A stretch of DNA of 64,000 nucleotides from Alloalcanivorax dieselolei B5 (GTDB taxonomy: Bacteria; Pseudomonadota; Gammaproteobacteria; Pseudomonadales; Alcanivoracaceae): NCBI RefSeq assembly GCF_000300005.1, contig NC_018691.1:1984001-2048000 (forward strand), written 5' to 3'. The first letter of the stretch is position 1. Every line of letters starts with the position of its first letter. The translations under genes and the position numbers were made by a program. Shown piece by piece: positions 1 through 9,130 of this stretch. Below the pieces are notes generated by a model. That model was not told the origin of the DNA. It searched no databases and saw nothing but the letters and a program-made list of their open reading frames with translations.

Positions 1-526
1 CGCTGGCCATGGTTTTGGCCATGCTGCGGGCGACCCCTTTGAGCGGGGTGCTGTCACCGTGGCTTTGTTTCAGTCTGGCGTGTTGCTGCACATCATTGAG
101 CGTGATGGTGCCGCCGGGGCCGCTGCCCTTGAGGCGTTGCAGATCCACGCCGAGATGTTGGGCCAGGGCGCGGATCGCCGGCGCCGCGCCAGGGCCGCCC
201 TGGCTGCCGGCGGCGGCGCCGATGATAAAGTCATCACGGTCGCCGTCCTGTTCACTGGCCAGTTCCCCCACCACGCTCTGGCTGGTGTCCTCCTCGCCCT
301 CGAAGGCCAGCAGCGGCTCTCCGGTGTGCACCAGATCGCCTTCGGCGACAAAGCGGCGGGCAACGACACCGGCCTTGGGCGCCGGAATATCGACGATGGC
401 CTTGGCCGTCTCCACGCTCAGCAGCACCTGGTCCACGTTCACTTCATCGCCTTCCTGGACATGCCATTCGATCACTTCCGCTTCCTGAAGGCCTTCGCCC
501 AGATCCGGCAGGGTGAAGTAGCTCAT
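1..526 (-). CDS. bkdB: 2-oxoacid dehydrogenase E2 (dihydrolipoamide acyltransferase), partial
   Basis: This is the N-terminal 175 residues of the acyltransferase core of a 2-oxoacid dehydrogenase complex; the catalytic domain lies beyond the left edge. A lipoyl domain fills about residues 1-75 with the lipoylated lysine at K42 in VETAKA. After an Ala/Gly-rich linker comes a peripheral-subunit-binding domain at about 117-155 (AIRALAQHLGVDL, then GSGPGGTI), which docks E1 or E3. The ATG at 526 begins MSYFTLPDLGEG, the classic E2 start. It lies 175 bp after the E1beta stop, and the gap holds a family C repeat. Branched-chain substrate is inferred from the leucine dehydrogenase in the same operon; acetoin or pyruvate cannot be excluded. 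Confidence 0.88.
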   Translation of the reverse strand, partial: MSYFTLPDLGEGLQEAEVIEWHVQEGDEVNVDQVLLSVETAKAIVDIPAPKAGVVARRFVAEGDLVHTGEPLLAFEGEEDTSQSVVGELASEQDGDRDDFIIGAAAGSQGGPGAAPAIRALAQHLGVDLQRLKGSGPGGTITLNDVQQHARLKQSHGDSTPLKGVARSMAKTMAS

Positions 527-548
527 GGGGTGTGCTCCTTGGTCAGTT

Positions 549-695
549 GCGCTTGCACGCAGCACGCTTGCACGCTATCACGCCATACTTGCCAGGTCGC
601 GGGTCCATTCCTGGCGGGTTCGCTTGGAGAGCGGGGAGACGATCAGACTACCCGGTCTTTTAGCGTGTCAGCGTGTTGGCGTGCTGCGTGCAAGC
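549..695. repeat. Family C bracket element C1
   Basis: Inverted arms at 549-584 and 661-695 consist of short CACGC/GCGTG units. The outer 17 bases of both arms match as inverted copies (GCTTGCACGCAGCACGC), while the inner parts diverge. The core of about 75 bp has no coding signal. The element sits between the E1beta stop and the E2 start, inside what should be one operon. Related paired arms occur at 10011-10314 and 29370-29538. Confidence 0.7.
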
Positions 696-701
696 ACCTC
701 A

Positions 702-1709
702 TCAATACGCCAGCGTCCGTTTCGCCGCCGCCACGATCCGTTCCTCATCCGGCAGATAATGCTGCTCCAGTTGAAAATAGGGCATCGGACAATCGTAGCC
801 GGTGACCCGCTCCACCGGAGCGCGCAGGTGCAGCAGCGCCTGGTTGGCGAGGGTGGCGGCGATTTCAGCACCCATGCCGCCGTGCCCGGGGGCTTCATGA
901 ACAATCACGGCACGGCCGGTGCGGCTCACCGATGCCACCAGGGTATCCCGGTCCAATGGGTTGAGACAGGCCACGTCGATCACTTCGGCGTTGATGCCGT
1001 CCGCCGCCAGTTGATCGGCGGCGCCCAGGGTTTCGTGGATGGCCGCGCCCCAGCTGATCAGGGTGAGATCGTCGCCAGTGCGCAGGGTGAAACAGGTATC
1101 CAGCGGCAGGGGATCGCCGTCCGCCACCACCGGCAGCCGTTTCAGCCGGTACAGCCGCTTCGGCTCCAGGAAGATCACCGGGTCCGGACACTGGATGGCG
1201 GCCAGCAGCAGGCCGTGGGCGCGGGCCGGGGAGGACGGCATCACCACACGCAGGCCGGGGATATGAGCAAATAACGCCTCGGTGCTTTCGCTGTGGTGCT
1301 CCGGCGCGTGAATGCCGCCGCCGTAGGGTGCCCGTATCACCAGCGGGCAGCTGAGCCGGCCGCGGGTGCGGTTGCGCAAACGGGCGGCGTGGCTGAGGAT
1401 CTGCTCCAGGGCAGCGTAGATGAAGCCCATGAACTGGATCTCCGCCACCGGTTTGAGCCCCTGACTGGCCATGCCCACGGCCAGGCCGGCGATCAGGTTC
1501 TCCGCCAGCGGCGTGTCCATCACCCGGCGGCAGCCGAATTGTTGCTTGAGTCCCTCGGTGGCGCGGAACACGCCGCCGTTGGTGCCGATGTCCTCGCCGA
1601 GCAGCACCACGCTGTCATCCTCGGCCATGGCCCGCGCCAGGGCGCGGTTGACCGCTTCCAGCAGATTCATCGGTACGGCGTGGGCGCTGTGGGTTTGCAG
1701 TTCAGCCAT
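702..1709 (-). CDS. bkdA2: 2-oxoacid dehydrogenase E1 component, beta subunit
   Basis: Beta subunit (335 aa, usual family length) of the thiamine-diphosphate-dependent decarboxylase of a branched-chain-type 2-oxoacid dehydrogenase. Typical blocks are LLEAVNRALARAMAED and LGEDIG near the N-terminus, TPLAENLIAGLAVGMA, the PYGGGIHAPEHHSES loop, and the transketolase C-terminal domain with IVHEAPGHGGMGAEIAA. It binds the pyrimidine end of TPP and pairs with the alpha subunit. The ATG at 1709 overlaps the E1alpha stop by 8 bp, so translation is probably coupled. Substrate assignment (branched-chain 2-oxoacids) rests on the leucine dehydrogenase neighbour. Confidence 0.92.
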   Translation of the reverse strand: MAELQTHSAHAVPMNLLEAVNRALARAMAEDDSVVLLGEDIGTNGGVFRATEGLKQQFGCRRVMDTPLAENLIAGLAVGMASQGLKPVAEIQFMGFIYAALEQILSHAARLRNRTRGRLSCPLVIRAPYGGGIHAPEHHSESTEALFAHIPGLRVVMPSSPARAHGLLLAAIQCPDPVIFLEPKRLYRLKRLPVVADGDPLPLDTCFTLRTGDDLTLISWGAAIHETLGAADQLAADGINAEVIDVACLNPLDRDTLVASVSRTGRAVIVHEAPGHGGMGAEIAATLANQALLHLRAPVERVTGYDCPMPYFQLEQHYLPDEERIVAAAKRTLAY

Positions 1710-2715
1710 GACGCACCTCCTGGTCCACCGCCGCCAGGGCGCTGCGTTGATCGCGCAGGGCGGCGGGTAATTCCGCGTAAAGGTAATCGAGCATGTCGGT
1801 GGCCGGGGCCGGGGGCAGATTCAGATAGGTGTCGATGGCCTCTTCCACGGTGCGCTCGCACTGTTGTTGCCAGTCGGTTTCCCGCTGCGCGTCCCACAGA
1901 CCGGCCTCGGCCAGGGTGTCGCGCAGGCGCCGCACCGGCTCGTTCTGCCAGGCCCGGTGCAGGTCACTGGCCTTGCGGTAGCGGCTGGCATCGTCGGCGG
2001 TGGTGTGATCGCTGAGCCGGTAGCTGATCGCTTCGATCAGAGTGGCGCCCTTGCCGGCACGGGCCCGCTCAAGGGCGTCGTCCAGTACTTCGAGCAGGGC
2101 ATCCAGGTCGTTGCCGTCCACCTGCACGCCGGGGATGCCGGCGGCCACCGCCTTGTCGGCCAGACTGGCGCAGGCGGTCTGCAGCCCTCGGGGCACGGAG
2201 ATGGCCCACTGATTGTTGTTGATCAGCACCACCAGCGGCAGTTGCCAAACGCCGGCCACGTTGAGTGTTTCGTAAAAATCACCCCGTGAGGTGGCGCCGT
2301 CGCCGCAGGTGGCGAGCACCGCGGCGTGCTCGTGGCGCAGCTTGGCGGCGCTGGCGATGCCGGCGGCCTGGGTCAACTGGGTGGCGATGGGTACGCAGTA
2401 GGGCAGGTCGCGGCGGGCGTCGCTGTCGGCGGGAAAGGCGTTGCCGCGTTCGTCGCCGCCCCAATACTGCAGGATTTGGTGCAGCGGCACGCCGCGCAGA
2501 TAAAGCGTGGCATGGTCGCGGTAGTAGGGCACGAAGTAATCGTCCCGGGTCAGCGCCAGCCCGGCGGCGGTGCCGATCGCTTCGGCGCCCAGGCAGGAGG
2601 CGTAGGTGCCCAGCCGCCCGGTGCGTTGCAGGTTCACCGCTTTTTTATCGAAGTGACGGATCAACGCCATGGTCTTGTAGCCCGCCACCCGGCGGTTGTC
2701 ATGGTCGGTTCTCAT
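1702..2715 (-). CDS. bkdA1: 2-oxoacid dehydrogenase E1 component, alpha subunit
   Basis: Alpha subunit (337 aa) carrying the TPP-diphosphate/Mg2+ site: the GDG...NN motif spans about residues 138-169 (GDGATSRGDF to INNNQ). FVPYYRDH and the SYRLSDHTTADDASRYR phosphorylation-loop region are also family features. The start at 2715 has a very good ribosome site (AGGAGGTG, 2 bases before ATG). The protein starts some 30 residues later than many homologues, beginning almost at the first helix (YKTMALIRHFDKK), so it is a compact version. Its gene begins 9 bp after leucine dehydrogenase. Confidence 0.9.
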   Translation of the reverse strand: MRTDHDNRRVAGYKTMALIRHFDKKAVNLQRTGRLGTYASCLGAEAIGTAAGLALTRDDYFVPYYRDHATLYLRGVPLHQILQYWGGDERGNAFPADSDARRDLPYCVPIATQLTQAAGIASAAKLRHEHAAVLATCGDGATSRGDFYETLNVAGVWQLPLVVLINNNQWAISVPRGLQTACASLADKAVAAGIPGVQVDGNDLDALLEVLDDALERARAGKGATLIEAISYRLSDHTTADDASRYRKASDLHRAWQNEPVRRLRDTLAEAGLWDAQRETDWQQQCERTVEEAIDTYLNLPPAPATDMLDYLYAELPAALRDQRSALAAVDQEVRHG

Positions 2716-2724
2716 AGCACCTCC

Positions 2725-3762
2725 TCAGGCCACGTTGCGGTGGCCATTGAGCCGTTGTTCCGCCAGATCGTCGGCGGTGGCACTGGTGGACCAGCCGGCC
2801 CGTTCCGCTTCGCGAAAGATCCGCGTCAGGGTGGTGCCGATGGCGAGCACCTGCTGGCGGATGCGGGTCCGGCCAGCACCGGAGTGCCCCAGAGCCAGGG
2901 CGATCAGGCCGCCGGCGTTGGTGACGTAATCCGGGGCATAGAGGATGTCTCGCCGGCGCAGCCGTTCACCGTCCTCGTCCCCGGCCAGTTGATTATTGGC
3001 GCTGCCCGCCACCAGCGGCGCGCGCAGTCGGGCGATGGTGGCGCGGTTGAGTACGGCGCCCAGGGCGCAGGGCACGAAGCCGTCGCAGGGCACGTCGTAG
3101 ATGGCGTCGGGAGCGACGATTCTGGCCCCCAGCCGGGCGGCCAGTTCGCTGGCCCGTTTGGCATCGGCGTCGGCCAGGGTGAGACGGGCGCCGGCCCGGG
3201 TCAGCAGCAGGGCCAGGCGGCTGCCCACGTGCCCCACGCCCTGCACGGCGAAGTGCAGGCCGCGCAGGCTGTCCCGGCCCAGCCGCTGGCGCACGCTGGC
3301 GTCGAGGGCGGCGAACACGCCCAGGGCGGTGAGCGGTGAAGGGTCCAGGCCGTCGCCGCTGTAGCCCCAGACATGACGGGTGGTACGGGCAACCTGGTCC
3401 AGGTCCTCGAGGCGGGTGCCGGCATCCACGGCGGTGGTGTAGCGGCCGTTGAGGCTTTCCACGGCGCGGCCGAAGGCCCGGTACAGGGCACCCCGGTCAT
3501 AGCCGTCCGGCGGTTCCAGAATCACCGCCTTGCCGCCACCCAGGGGCAGTCCGGCGAGGGCGGCCTTGTAGCTCATGCCCCGGGCCAGGCGGGTGACGTC
3601 TTGCAGAGCGGCGTCCTCGTCGTCGTAGCGCAGGCAGCGGCAGCCGCCGACGGCGGGACCCAGTTGGGTGGAGTGAATGGCGATAAGGGCACGCAGCCCG
3701 GAGTGCGGATCACGATGCAGGTGCAGCTCGGCAACGTTGGTCCGTTCGAGGTTAGCGAACAT
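2725..3762 (-). CDS. bcd: Leucine (Glu/Leu/Phe/Val family) dehydrogenase
   Basis: NAD-dependent oxidative deamination of leucine, valine or isoleucine to 2-oxoacids, the step that feeds the E1/E2 complex encoded downstream. 345 aa. The catalytic lysines are visible as K66 (MSYKAALAGL) and K78 (LGGGKAV). The Rossmann nucleotide-binding glycine motif GVGHVG lies near residue 175, followed by an acidic ADADA segment that favours NAD+. The start at 3762 has AAGGAGAG 7 bases upstream. It is the first gene of the operon and is divergent from the flavoprotein at 4010. Phenylalanine or another substrate is possible, but the E1/E2 context favours branched-chain amino acids. Confidence 0.88.
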   Translation of the reverse strand: MFANLERTNVAELHLHRDPHSGLRALIAIHSTQLGPAVGGCRCLRYDDEDAALQDVTRLARGMSYKAALAGLPLGGGKAVILEPPDGYDRGALYRAFGRAVESLNGRYTTAVDAGTRLEDLDQVARTTRHVWGYSGDGLDPSPLTALGVFAALDASVRQRLGRDSLRGLHFAVQGVGHVGSRLALLLTRAGARLTLADADAKRASELAARLGARIVAPDAIYDVPCDGFVPCALGAVLNRATIARLRAPLVAGSANNQLAGDEDGERLRRRDILYAPDYVTNAGGLIALALGHSGAGRTRIRQQVLAIGTTLTRIFREAERAGWSTSATADDLAEQRLNGHRNVA

Positions 3763-4009
3763 GGCAACGCTCTCCTTGTCGTCCCGGGGGCTGGTAAGCC
3801 CACTGTGGGCGGTTCCGGGGCCGGATCACGGCCCCTTTGCTTAAACCATAGCGCGGCTTCGGGGAGGGTGCTTGGATCGATTGGTTATATGGCGGGGAGG
3901 GGTTAGCGGGGTTGGGTATGAGGAGAGGCTTCCCTCCCGCCCCCGCATCTGGCACCCCCGCCGCCATCCCGTTATGCTGCGCGGCTTCAGTGAACGAGGG
4001 CGTAACGGC

Positions 4010-5227
4010 ATGGCGGAACAGTACGACGTGGTGATCATCGGCGCCGGTGCCGCCGGGCTGATGTGCGCCGCCACCGCCGGCTACCGGGGCGCCTCGGTGC
4101 TGGTGCTGGATCACGCCAACAAGCCCGGCAAGAAAATTCTCATGTCCGGCGGCGGGCGCTGCAATTTCACCAATCTCAACACCACGCAGGCCCATTTCGT
4201 TTCCGCCAATCCGCACTTCTGCAAATCCGCGTTGAGCCGCTATACCCCCTGGCATTTCGTCGAGCTGGTGGAGCGGCACGGCATCGAGCATGTGGAAAAG
4301 GCGCCGGGGCAGCTGTTCTGTGCCGACTCCAGCAAAGCGATTGTGGAGATGCTGCTCACCGAGTGTGAATGGGCCGGCGTCAGGATCCGGTTGAACACGG
4401 CGGTAACGCACATCAACGATCAGCCGGTGGGCAAACCGGGTGCCGGGCGGGCGGAAGGGGCCTTTACGCTGCGTACCAGCGAAGGCGTGGTGCGCGCCGG
4501 CAAACTGGTCATTGCCAGTGGCGGGCTCTCCATTCCCTCCATGGGGGCGAGCCCGTTTGGCTATAAAGTGGCGGAACAGTTCGGTCTGAACGTGTTGCCG
4601 ACCCGCGCCGCGCTGGTGCCCTTCACGCTGCAACCCGCGGACAAGGCATGGCTGGCGGAACTCAGTGGTGTCAGCGCCGAGGTTTGCGCGGAAGCCGGGG
4701 GCCGGTCTTTCTCCGAGCCCATGTTGATCACGCACCGGGGCTTGTCCGGGCCGGCCATGCTGCAGGTGTCCGCGTTCTGGCAAGCGGGTGCCGACGTTAC
4801 CGTGGACTGGTTGCCGATGCTGGCGGACCCGTACGCGGCTCTGCTGGAAGAGCGCAAGCAACATCCCAACGGTACCGTGGAGCGCTGGTTACGCTCGTTT
4901 TTTTCCCAGCGTTTGGCGGCGGCTCTGGTGGCGCGGTTCGATTGGCGAGGGCCCTTGCAGCACCATGCCAACGAACACCTGGCCAGCATCGCCGCCGTGC
5001 TCAAGGGCTGGCGTTTCAAACCCTCCGGCACCGAAGGCTACCGCACCGCCGAAGTCACCCTCGGCGGTGTCGATACCGACGCCGTCTCCTCCAAAACCTT
5101 CGAAGTCAAAACCGTTCCCGGCCTTTATTTCATCGGCGAAGTGCTCGACGTCACCGGCCAGCTTGGTGGTTTCAATTTTCAATGGGCCTGGGCCAGCGCG
5201 GTGGCGGCAAATACAGTTGACAGTTGA
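4010..5227 (+). CDS. HI0933-family NAD(P)/FAD-dependent oxidoreductase
   Basis: Flavoprotein of the HI0933/YhiN family (405 aa, normal length). An FAD-binding Rossmann motif VIIGAGAAGLMCA lies at residues 8-20, GKKILMSGGGRCNFTN is the family signature, and the C-terminal FAD motif reads GLYFIGEVLDVTGQLGG FNFQWA. The physiological reaction is unknown. The ATG at 4010 places the Rossmann fold right at the N-terminus; a longer in-frame ORF upstream lacks homology-like sequence. The last residues (TVDS) and the TGA stop come from the arm of repeat A1, so the native C-terminus has been replaced or extended by the repeat. It converges on mfd. Confidence 0.9.
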   Translation: MAEQYDVVIIGAGAAGLMCAATAGYRGASVLVLDHANKPGKKILMSGGGRCNFTNLNTTQAHFVSANPHFCKSALSRYTPWHFVELVERHGIEHVEKAPGQLFCADSSKAIVEMLLTECEWAGVRIRLNTAVTHINDQPVGKPGAGRAEGAFTLRTSEGVVRAGKLVIASGGLSIPSMGASPFGYKVAEQFGLNVLPTRAALVPFTLQPADKAWLAELSGVSAEVCAEAGGRSFSEPMLITHRGLSGPAMLQVSAFWQAGADVTVDWLPMLADPYAALLEERKQHPNGTVERWLRSFFSQRLAAALVARFDWRGPLQHHANEHLASIAAVLKGWRFKPSGTEGYRTAEVTLGGVDTDAVSSKTFEVKTVPGLYFIGEVLDVTGQLGGFNFQWAWASAVAANTVDS

Positions 5228-5366
5228 TAGTGGACAGTTGACAGCGAAAAGCCACAAAAATGGTCCATGCGCTTTCTGTGGGAACTTGCTCCCAGAGCCA
5301 CTGAAGATCACCTGTTTTTGTCTTTCGTCTTTCGCTGTCAACTGTCCACTGTCAACTATCAGCTGC
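5213..5366. repeat. Family A bracket element A1
   Basis: The left arm at 5215-5242 is four tandem 7-mers (AGTTGAC, AGTTGAT, AGTGGAC, AGTTGAC) followed by AGCGAAAA. The right arm at 5337-5364 carries the inverted set GTCAACT, GTCCACT, GTCAACT, ATCAGCT, preceded by TTTCGC. The core of about 90 bp contains a decayed hairpin (GTGGGAACTTGCTCCCA). The element separates convergent genes, and its left arm supplies the stop codon of the flavoprotein gene. Confidence 0.85.
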
Positions 5367-5369
5367 CTT

Positions 5370-8300
5370 TTACGGTGCTTTCCCGTTCCCCGCCAGATGT
5401 TCCAACAGCTGCTCGACTAATTGAACGCGTTCATCGGCGGTTTCCGATGGCAGTTGGAAGCGCAGGGTGTGGGCGCCTTCCAGGCGGTAGCGGTTGGGGG
5501 CGTTCTGCATCAGTTTGACCACGGTGAGCGGGTCCACCGGGGTGCGCTCGGCGAACTCCAGTTTGCCGCCGGCGGCGTTGGCGTCCACCCGGGTGATGGC
5601 CAGCGCTTCCGCCTGTTGCCGCAGAGCGGTGACCTTGAACAGGGTTTTCACCGCTTCCGGCAGCAGGCCGAAACGGTCGATCATCTCCACCTGCAATTCC
5701 CGTAACTGGTCGCCGGTTTTGCAGCCGGCGATGCGCTTGTACAGGGTCAGGCGGGTGAACACGTCCGGCAGGTAGTCTTCCGGAATCAGGGCCGGCACCC
5801 GCAGGTTGACTTCCGGGCCGCCGGACAGCGGTTTGGCGGTGTCCGGTTGCTCACCGCGTTTGAGCGCTTCCACCGCCTGCTCCAGCATTTCCATATAGAG
5901 CGTGAAACCGATGGTTTCCATGTTGCCGTGCTGCTCTTCACCGAGCAGTTCGCCGGCACCACGGATTTCCAGATCCTGGCTGGCGAGCACGAAGCCAGCG
6001 CCCAGGTCGGTGGCTTGTTCGATGGCTTCCAGCCGTTTCAGCGCGTCCTTGGTCATCGCCTTGGGGGAAGGCGTGACCAGGTAGGCGTAGGCCTGGTGGT
6101 GGCTGCGGCCGACCCGTCCCCGCAATTGGTGCAACTGAGCCAGGCCGAGCTTGTCGGCGCGCTCGATGATGATGGTGTTGGCGCTGGGCACGTCGATACC
6201 GGTTTCAATGATGGTGGTGCACACCAGCACGTTGAAACGGCGATGGTAGAAGTCGCCCATCACCGCTTCCAGTTCCCGTTCGCGCATCTGGCCGTGGGCG
6301 ATGCCGACCCGTGCGTCCGGCACCAGCGATTGGATCTGCTCGGCGGCGCGGCTCATGGTGTCGATGTCGTTGTGCAGGTAGTAGACCTGGCCGCCACGCA
6401 GCAACTCCCGCAGGATGGCTTCCTTGAGGGCGGTGTCGTCCCGTTGCCGCACGAAGGTTTTCACCGACAGGCGCCGCTGCGGCGGCGTGGCGATGATGGA
6501 AATGTCGCGCATGCCGCTGAGCGCCATGTTCAGGGTGCGCGGAATCGGTGTGGCGGTGAGGGTGAGGATGTCGCACTCGGCGCGCATTTCCTTGAGCCGC
6601 TCTTTGTGGCGCACGCCGAAGCGGTGTTCCTCGTCGACGATGATCAGGCCCAGGTCCTTGAAGCGGACGTTCTCTTGCAGCAACTGGTGGGTGCCGACGA
6701 CGATATCCACCTTGCCCTCGGCGAGCCGTTCCAGCACCTGGCTTTTGTCCTTGGCGCTGCGGAAGCGGGACAGCACTTCGATCTGCACCGGCCAGTCGGC
6801 GAAACGGTCGACGAAAGAATCGTAATGCTGTTGGGCGAGCAGGGTGGTGGGGACCAGCACGGCCACCTGGGTGCCGTTCTGAACCGCCACGAAGGCGGCG
6901 CGCATGGCCACCTCGGTCTTACCGAAACCGACATCGCCACAGACCAGGCGGTCCATGGGTTTTTGCCGTTGCATGTCGGCGATCACCGCGTTGATGGCGT
7001 TTTCCTGGTCCGGGGTTTCCTCGAACGGGAAACCGCTGGCGAAACGCTGATAATCCTCTTGCTCCAGCGGGAAACCGCGCCCTTCGCGGGCTTCGCGACG
7101 AGCGTAGGTGTTGAGCAATTCCGCCGCCACGTCGTTGATTTTTTCCGCGGCTTTTTGCCGCGCCTTGCTCCATTGCTCACTGCCCAGGCGATTCAGTGGC
7201 GGATGTTCGCCGCCGCCGTAGCGGCTGATCAGGTGCAGCGAGGACACCGGTACGTAGAGCTTGTCGCCGCCGGCGTACTCCAGCAGCAAAAATTCATGGG
7301 GCTGGTGATCCACGGTCATGTGCACCAGGCCCTGATAGCGGCCGACGCCGTGGTCCAGGTGCACCACCGGAGCGCCGATGGTGAGCTCGCCCAGGGAGCG
7401 GACCGCCAGATCCTGACCGCTGTCCTCGCTGGTGCGCCGCCGCCGGCGCTGCATGATCCGCTCGCCGTACAGCTCGCTTTCGCTGACCACCAGCAGTTCG
7501 TGGTCCGGCGCGTAGAAGCCGGCGTCGAGCTCACCCCGGGTCAGATTCCAGCGCTCGGGGGCGTCGAGGAAGTCCCGCCAGCCTTGTTTCAAAGCCGGCT
7601 GGATCGAGATGTTTTGCATCAGTTCGAGCAGCGCCTCGCGGCGCCCGGCGGTTTCCGCCACCACCAGGATGCGGGTGTCCGGGTGAGCATCGGAGAAGGT
7701 ATGCAAGGGCGCCAGTACATTGCCGCTGCGCGGGTCGGCGGCAAGCCGCGGTGAGCGTGCCAGGTTGAAGGTCAGCGCCTGTTCGGAGTCACGCACCCGG
7801 GCCCGGGGCAGGGTTTTCCAGGCGCCAGCCAGCTCGTCCGGGCGCAGGAACAGACTTTGCGGCGGCAGCACCGGCCGGCGGATGTCGTGGCGACGGGACT
7901 CGTAGCGCTGACTGACCTCGTCCCAGAAGTGCTGGGCGGCCTGCTCGCACTCCGCCAATTCCACCAGCCGGGCATTGGGCGGCAGGTAGTCGAACAAAGT
8001 GGCCAGTTGCTCGAAGAACAACGGCAGATAGTACTCCAGCCCCGGACTGGCGATACCCTCGGACACTTCTTCGTAGAGCGGTACTTTTCTTGGCTCCACG
8101 TCGAAGGTTTCGCGGAAGGCACCGCGGAAATGGCGGATGCCGTCCTGGCTGAGCGGGTACTCCGCCGCCGGCAGCAGATTGATTTCCCGCACCTGGCCGG
8201 TGGAGCGCTGGCTTTCCGGGTCGAACAGACGCAGGGATTCAATGTCCTGATCGAACAGTTCCACCCGGAACGGTTGCGTCGCGCCCATGGGGAAGATGTC

Positions 8301-8825
8301 CATGATGGCGCCACGCACGGCGAACTCGCCGTGTTCATAGACGTTGTCGCGTTGCCGGTAGCCACAGGCCACCAGTTGCTGGCGGGTGGCTTCCATATCA
8401 AAGGTGTCGTTGACCTTGAGCTGGAAATGATTGCCATTGATATGGATCGGCGGCGCCAGCCGCTGCATCAGCGTGTTCACCGGCACCACCAGAACGCCGC
8501 TGCGAGCCTGACCGAGCCAGTGTAGCGCCTGGATGCGGTCGCTGACGATGTCCTGGTGGGGACTGAACAGATCGTAGGGCAGGGTTTCCCAGTCGGGGAA
8601 CAGCCGCACCGGCACCTTGCTGTCAGCGAGGTAAAAGGCCAGCGAGTCGGCCAACTGCTGGGCACGGTTGCTGGACGGCGCCGCTACCAGCAGCAGGCCC
8701 TCGTCGCGGCGGGCCAGTTCCGCCAGTACCGCCGCCAAGCCGCCGGCGCCGGGGTCGCGCCAGTCGCGGTAGTGTTCACGTCCAGTGGAAAACAGGGAAG
8801 AATCGGGTAACAGGGTCAGGGTCAT
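5370..8825 (-). CDS. mfd: Transcription-repair coupling factor Mfd
   Basis: ATP-dependent DNA translocase that removes stalled RNA polymerase at lesions and recruits UvrA. 1151 aa, the normal size (E. coli 1148). Domains in order: UvrB-like N-terminal module, RNA-polymerase-interacting domain starting around LGELTIGAPVVHLDHGVGRYQG, RecG-like helicase with Walker A CGDVGFGKTEVA, DEEH box (IIVDEEHRFGV), motif III LTLTATPIPRTL and motif VI QLRGRVGRS, then the C-terminal UvrA-binding mimic. The start at 8825 is chosen for GGAGG 8 bases upstream and MTLTLLPDSSLF, as in homologues; the ORF could extend 45 codons upstream without support. The 3' end abuts repeat A1. Confidence 0.97.
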   Translation of the reverse strand: MTLTLLPDSSLFSTGREHYRDWRDPGAGGLAAVLAELARRDEGLLLVAAPSSNRAQQLADSLAFYLADSKVPVRLFPDWETLPYDLFSPHQDIVSDRIQALHWLGQARSGVLVVPVNTLMQRLAPPIHINGNHFQLKVNDTFDMEATRQQLVACGYRQRDNVYEHGEFAVRGAIMDIFPMGATQPFRVELFDQDIESLRLFDPESQRSTGQVREINLLPAAEYPLSQDGIRHFRGAFRETFDVEPRKVPLYEEVSEGIASPGLEYYLPLFFEQLATLFDYLPPNARLVELAECEQAAQHFWDEVSQRYESRRHDIRRPVLPPQSLFLRPDELAGAWKTLPRARVRDSEQALTFNLARSPRLAADPRSGNVLAPLHTFSDAHPDTRILVVAETAGRREALLELMQNISIQPALKQGWRDFLDAPERWNLTRGELDAGFYAPDHELLVVSESELYGERIMQRRRRRTSEDSGQDLAVRSLGELTIGAPVVHLDHGVGRYQGLVHMTVDHQPHEFLLLEYAGGDKLYVPVSSLHLISRYGGGEHPPLNRLGSEQWSKARQKAAEKINDVAAELLNTYARREAREGRGFPLEQEDYQRFASGFPFEETPDQENAINAVIADMQRQKPMDRLVCGDVGFGKTEVAMRAAFVAVQNGTQVAVLVPTTLLAQQHYDSFVDRFADWPVQIEVLSRFRSAKDKSQVLERLAEGKVDIVVGTHQLLQENVRFKDLGLIIVDEEHRFGVRHKERLKEMRAECDILTLTATPIPRTLNMALSGMRDISIIATPPQRRLSVKTFVRQRDDTALKEAILRELLRGGQVYYLHNDIDTMSRAAEQIQSLVPDARVGIAHGQMRERELEAVMGDFYHRRFNVLVCTTIIETGIDVPSANTIIIERADKLGLAQLHQLRGRVGRSHHQAYAYLVTPSPKAMTKDALKRLEAIEQATDLGAGFVLASQDLEIRGAGELLGEEQHGNMETIGFTLYMEMLEQAVEALKRGEQPDTAKPLSGGPEVNLRVPALIPEDYLPDVFTRLTLYKRIAGCKTGDQLRELQVEMIDRFGLLPEAVKTLFKVTALRQQAEALAITRVDANAAGGKLEFAERTPVDPLTVVKLMQNAPNRYRLEGAHTLRFQLPSETADERVQLVEQLLEHLAGNGKAP

Positions 8826-8936
8826 CAAGGGCCTCCAGCGCGGGCGCATTGTAGCAGGGGAGCGGGGATCGGACACGGGGTGGAGAGCTGACGTGCTCTG
8901 AAACCGTTCGCTTCGAATCAACCCTGGACTTTGACA

Positions 8937-9014
8937 CCGCTGTAGGAGCTTGCCCTGCAAGCGAATCTTTTAGCCGGAAGCCGAATTCGCTTGCAGGGCA
9001 AGCTCCTACAGCGG
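8937..9014. repeat. Family B perfect hairpin B1
   Basis: Perfect 30-bp arms at 8937-8966 and 8985-9014 with an 18-base loop. Each arm contains the core GTAGGAGCTTGCCCTGCAAGCGAAT or its complement, and the arm itself holds the nested palindrome GCTTGC...GCAAGC. The element lies in the 305-bp divergent gap between mfd and the thioesterase, so here it is in a promoter region rather than at gene ends. Close copies occur at 35485 and 40285. Confidence 0.85.
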
Positions 9015-9130
9015 CTGCCGGGCGGCGCTCCGTTTGGCGGCGAATCGACCGCGATGCTTTTGCTTTAGAGCCTGGCCTGCGTTTGCGGTACTATTGCGCG
9101 CCTATGCGTGCACCACAGCTGGGGAGAACT

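Noticed and set aside
5213-5366. CRISPR-like reading of the short tandem 7-mers
   Set aside because: Units are contiguous without spacers and mirrored, not direct repeats with unique spacers; no cas genes.
5847-7754. 635-aa plus-strand ORF opposite mfd
   Set aside because: Fully antisense to a certain gene, His/Gln/Val-rich composition typical of shadow frames in GC-rich DNA, no motif.
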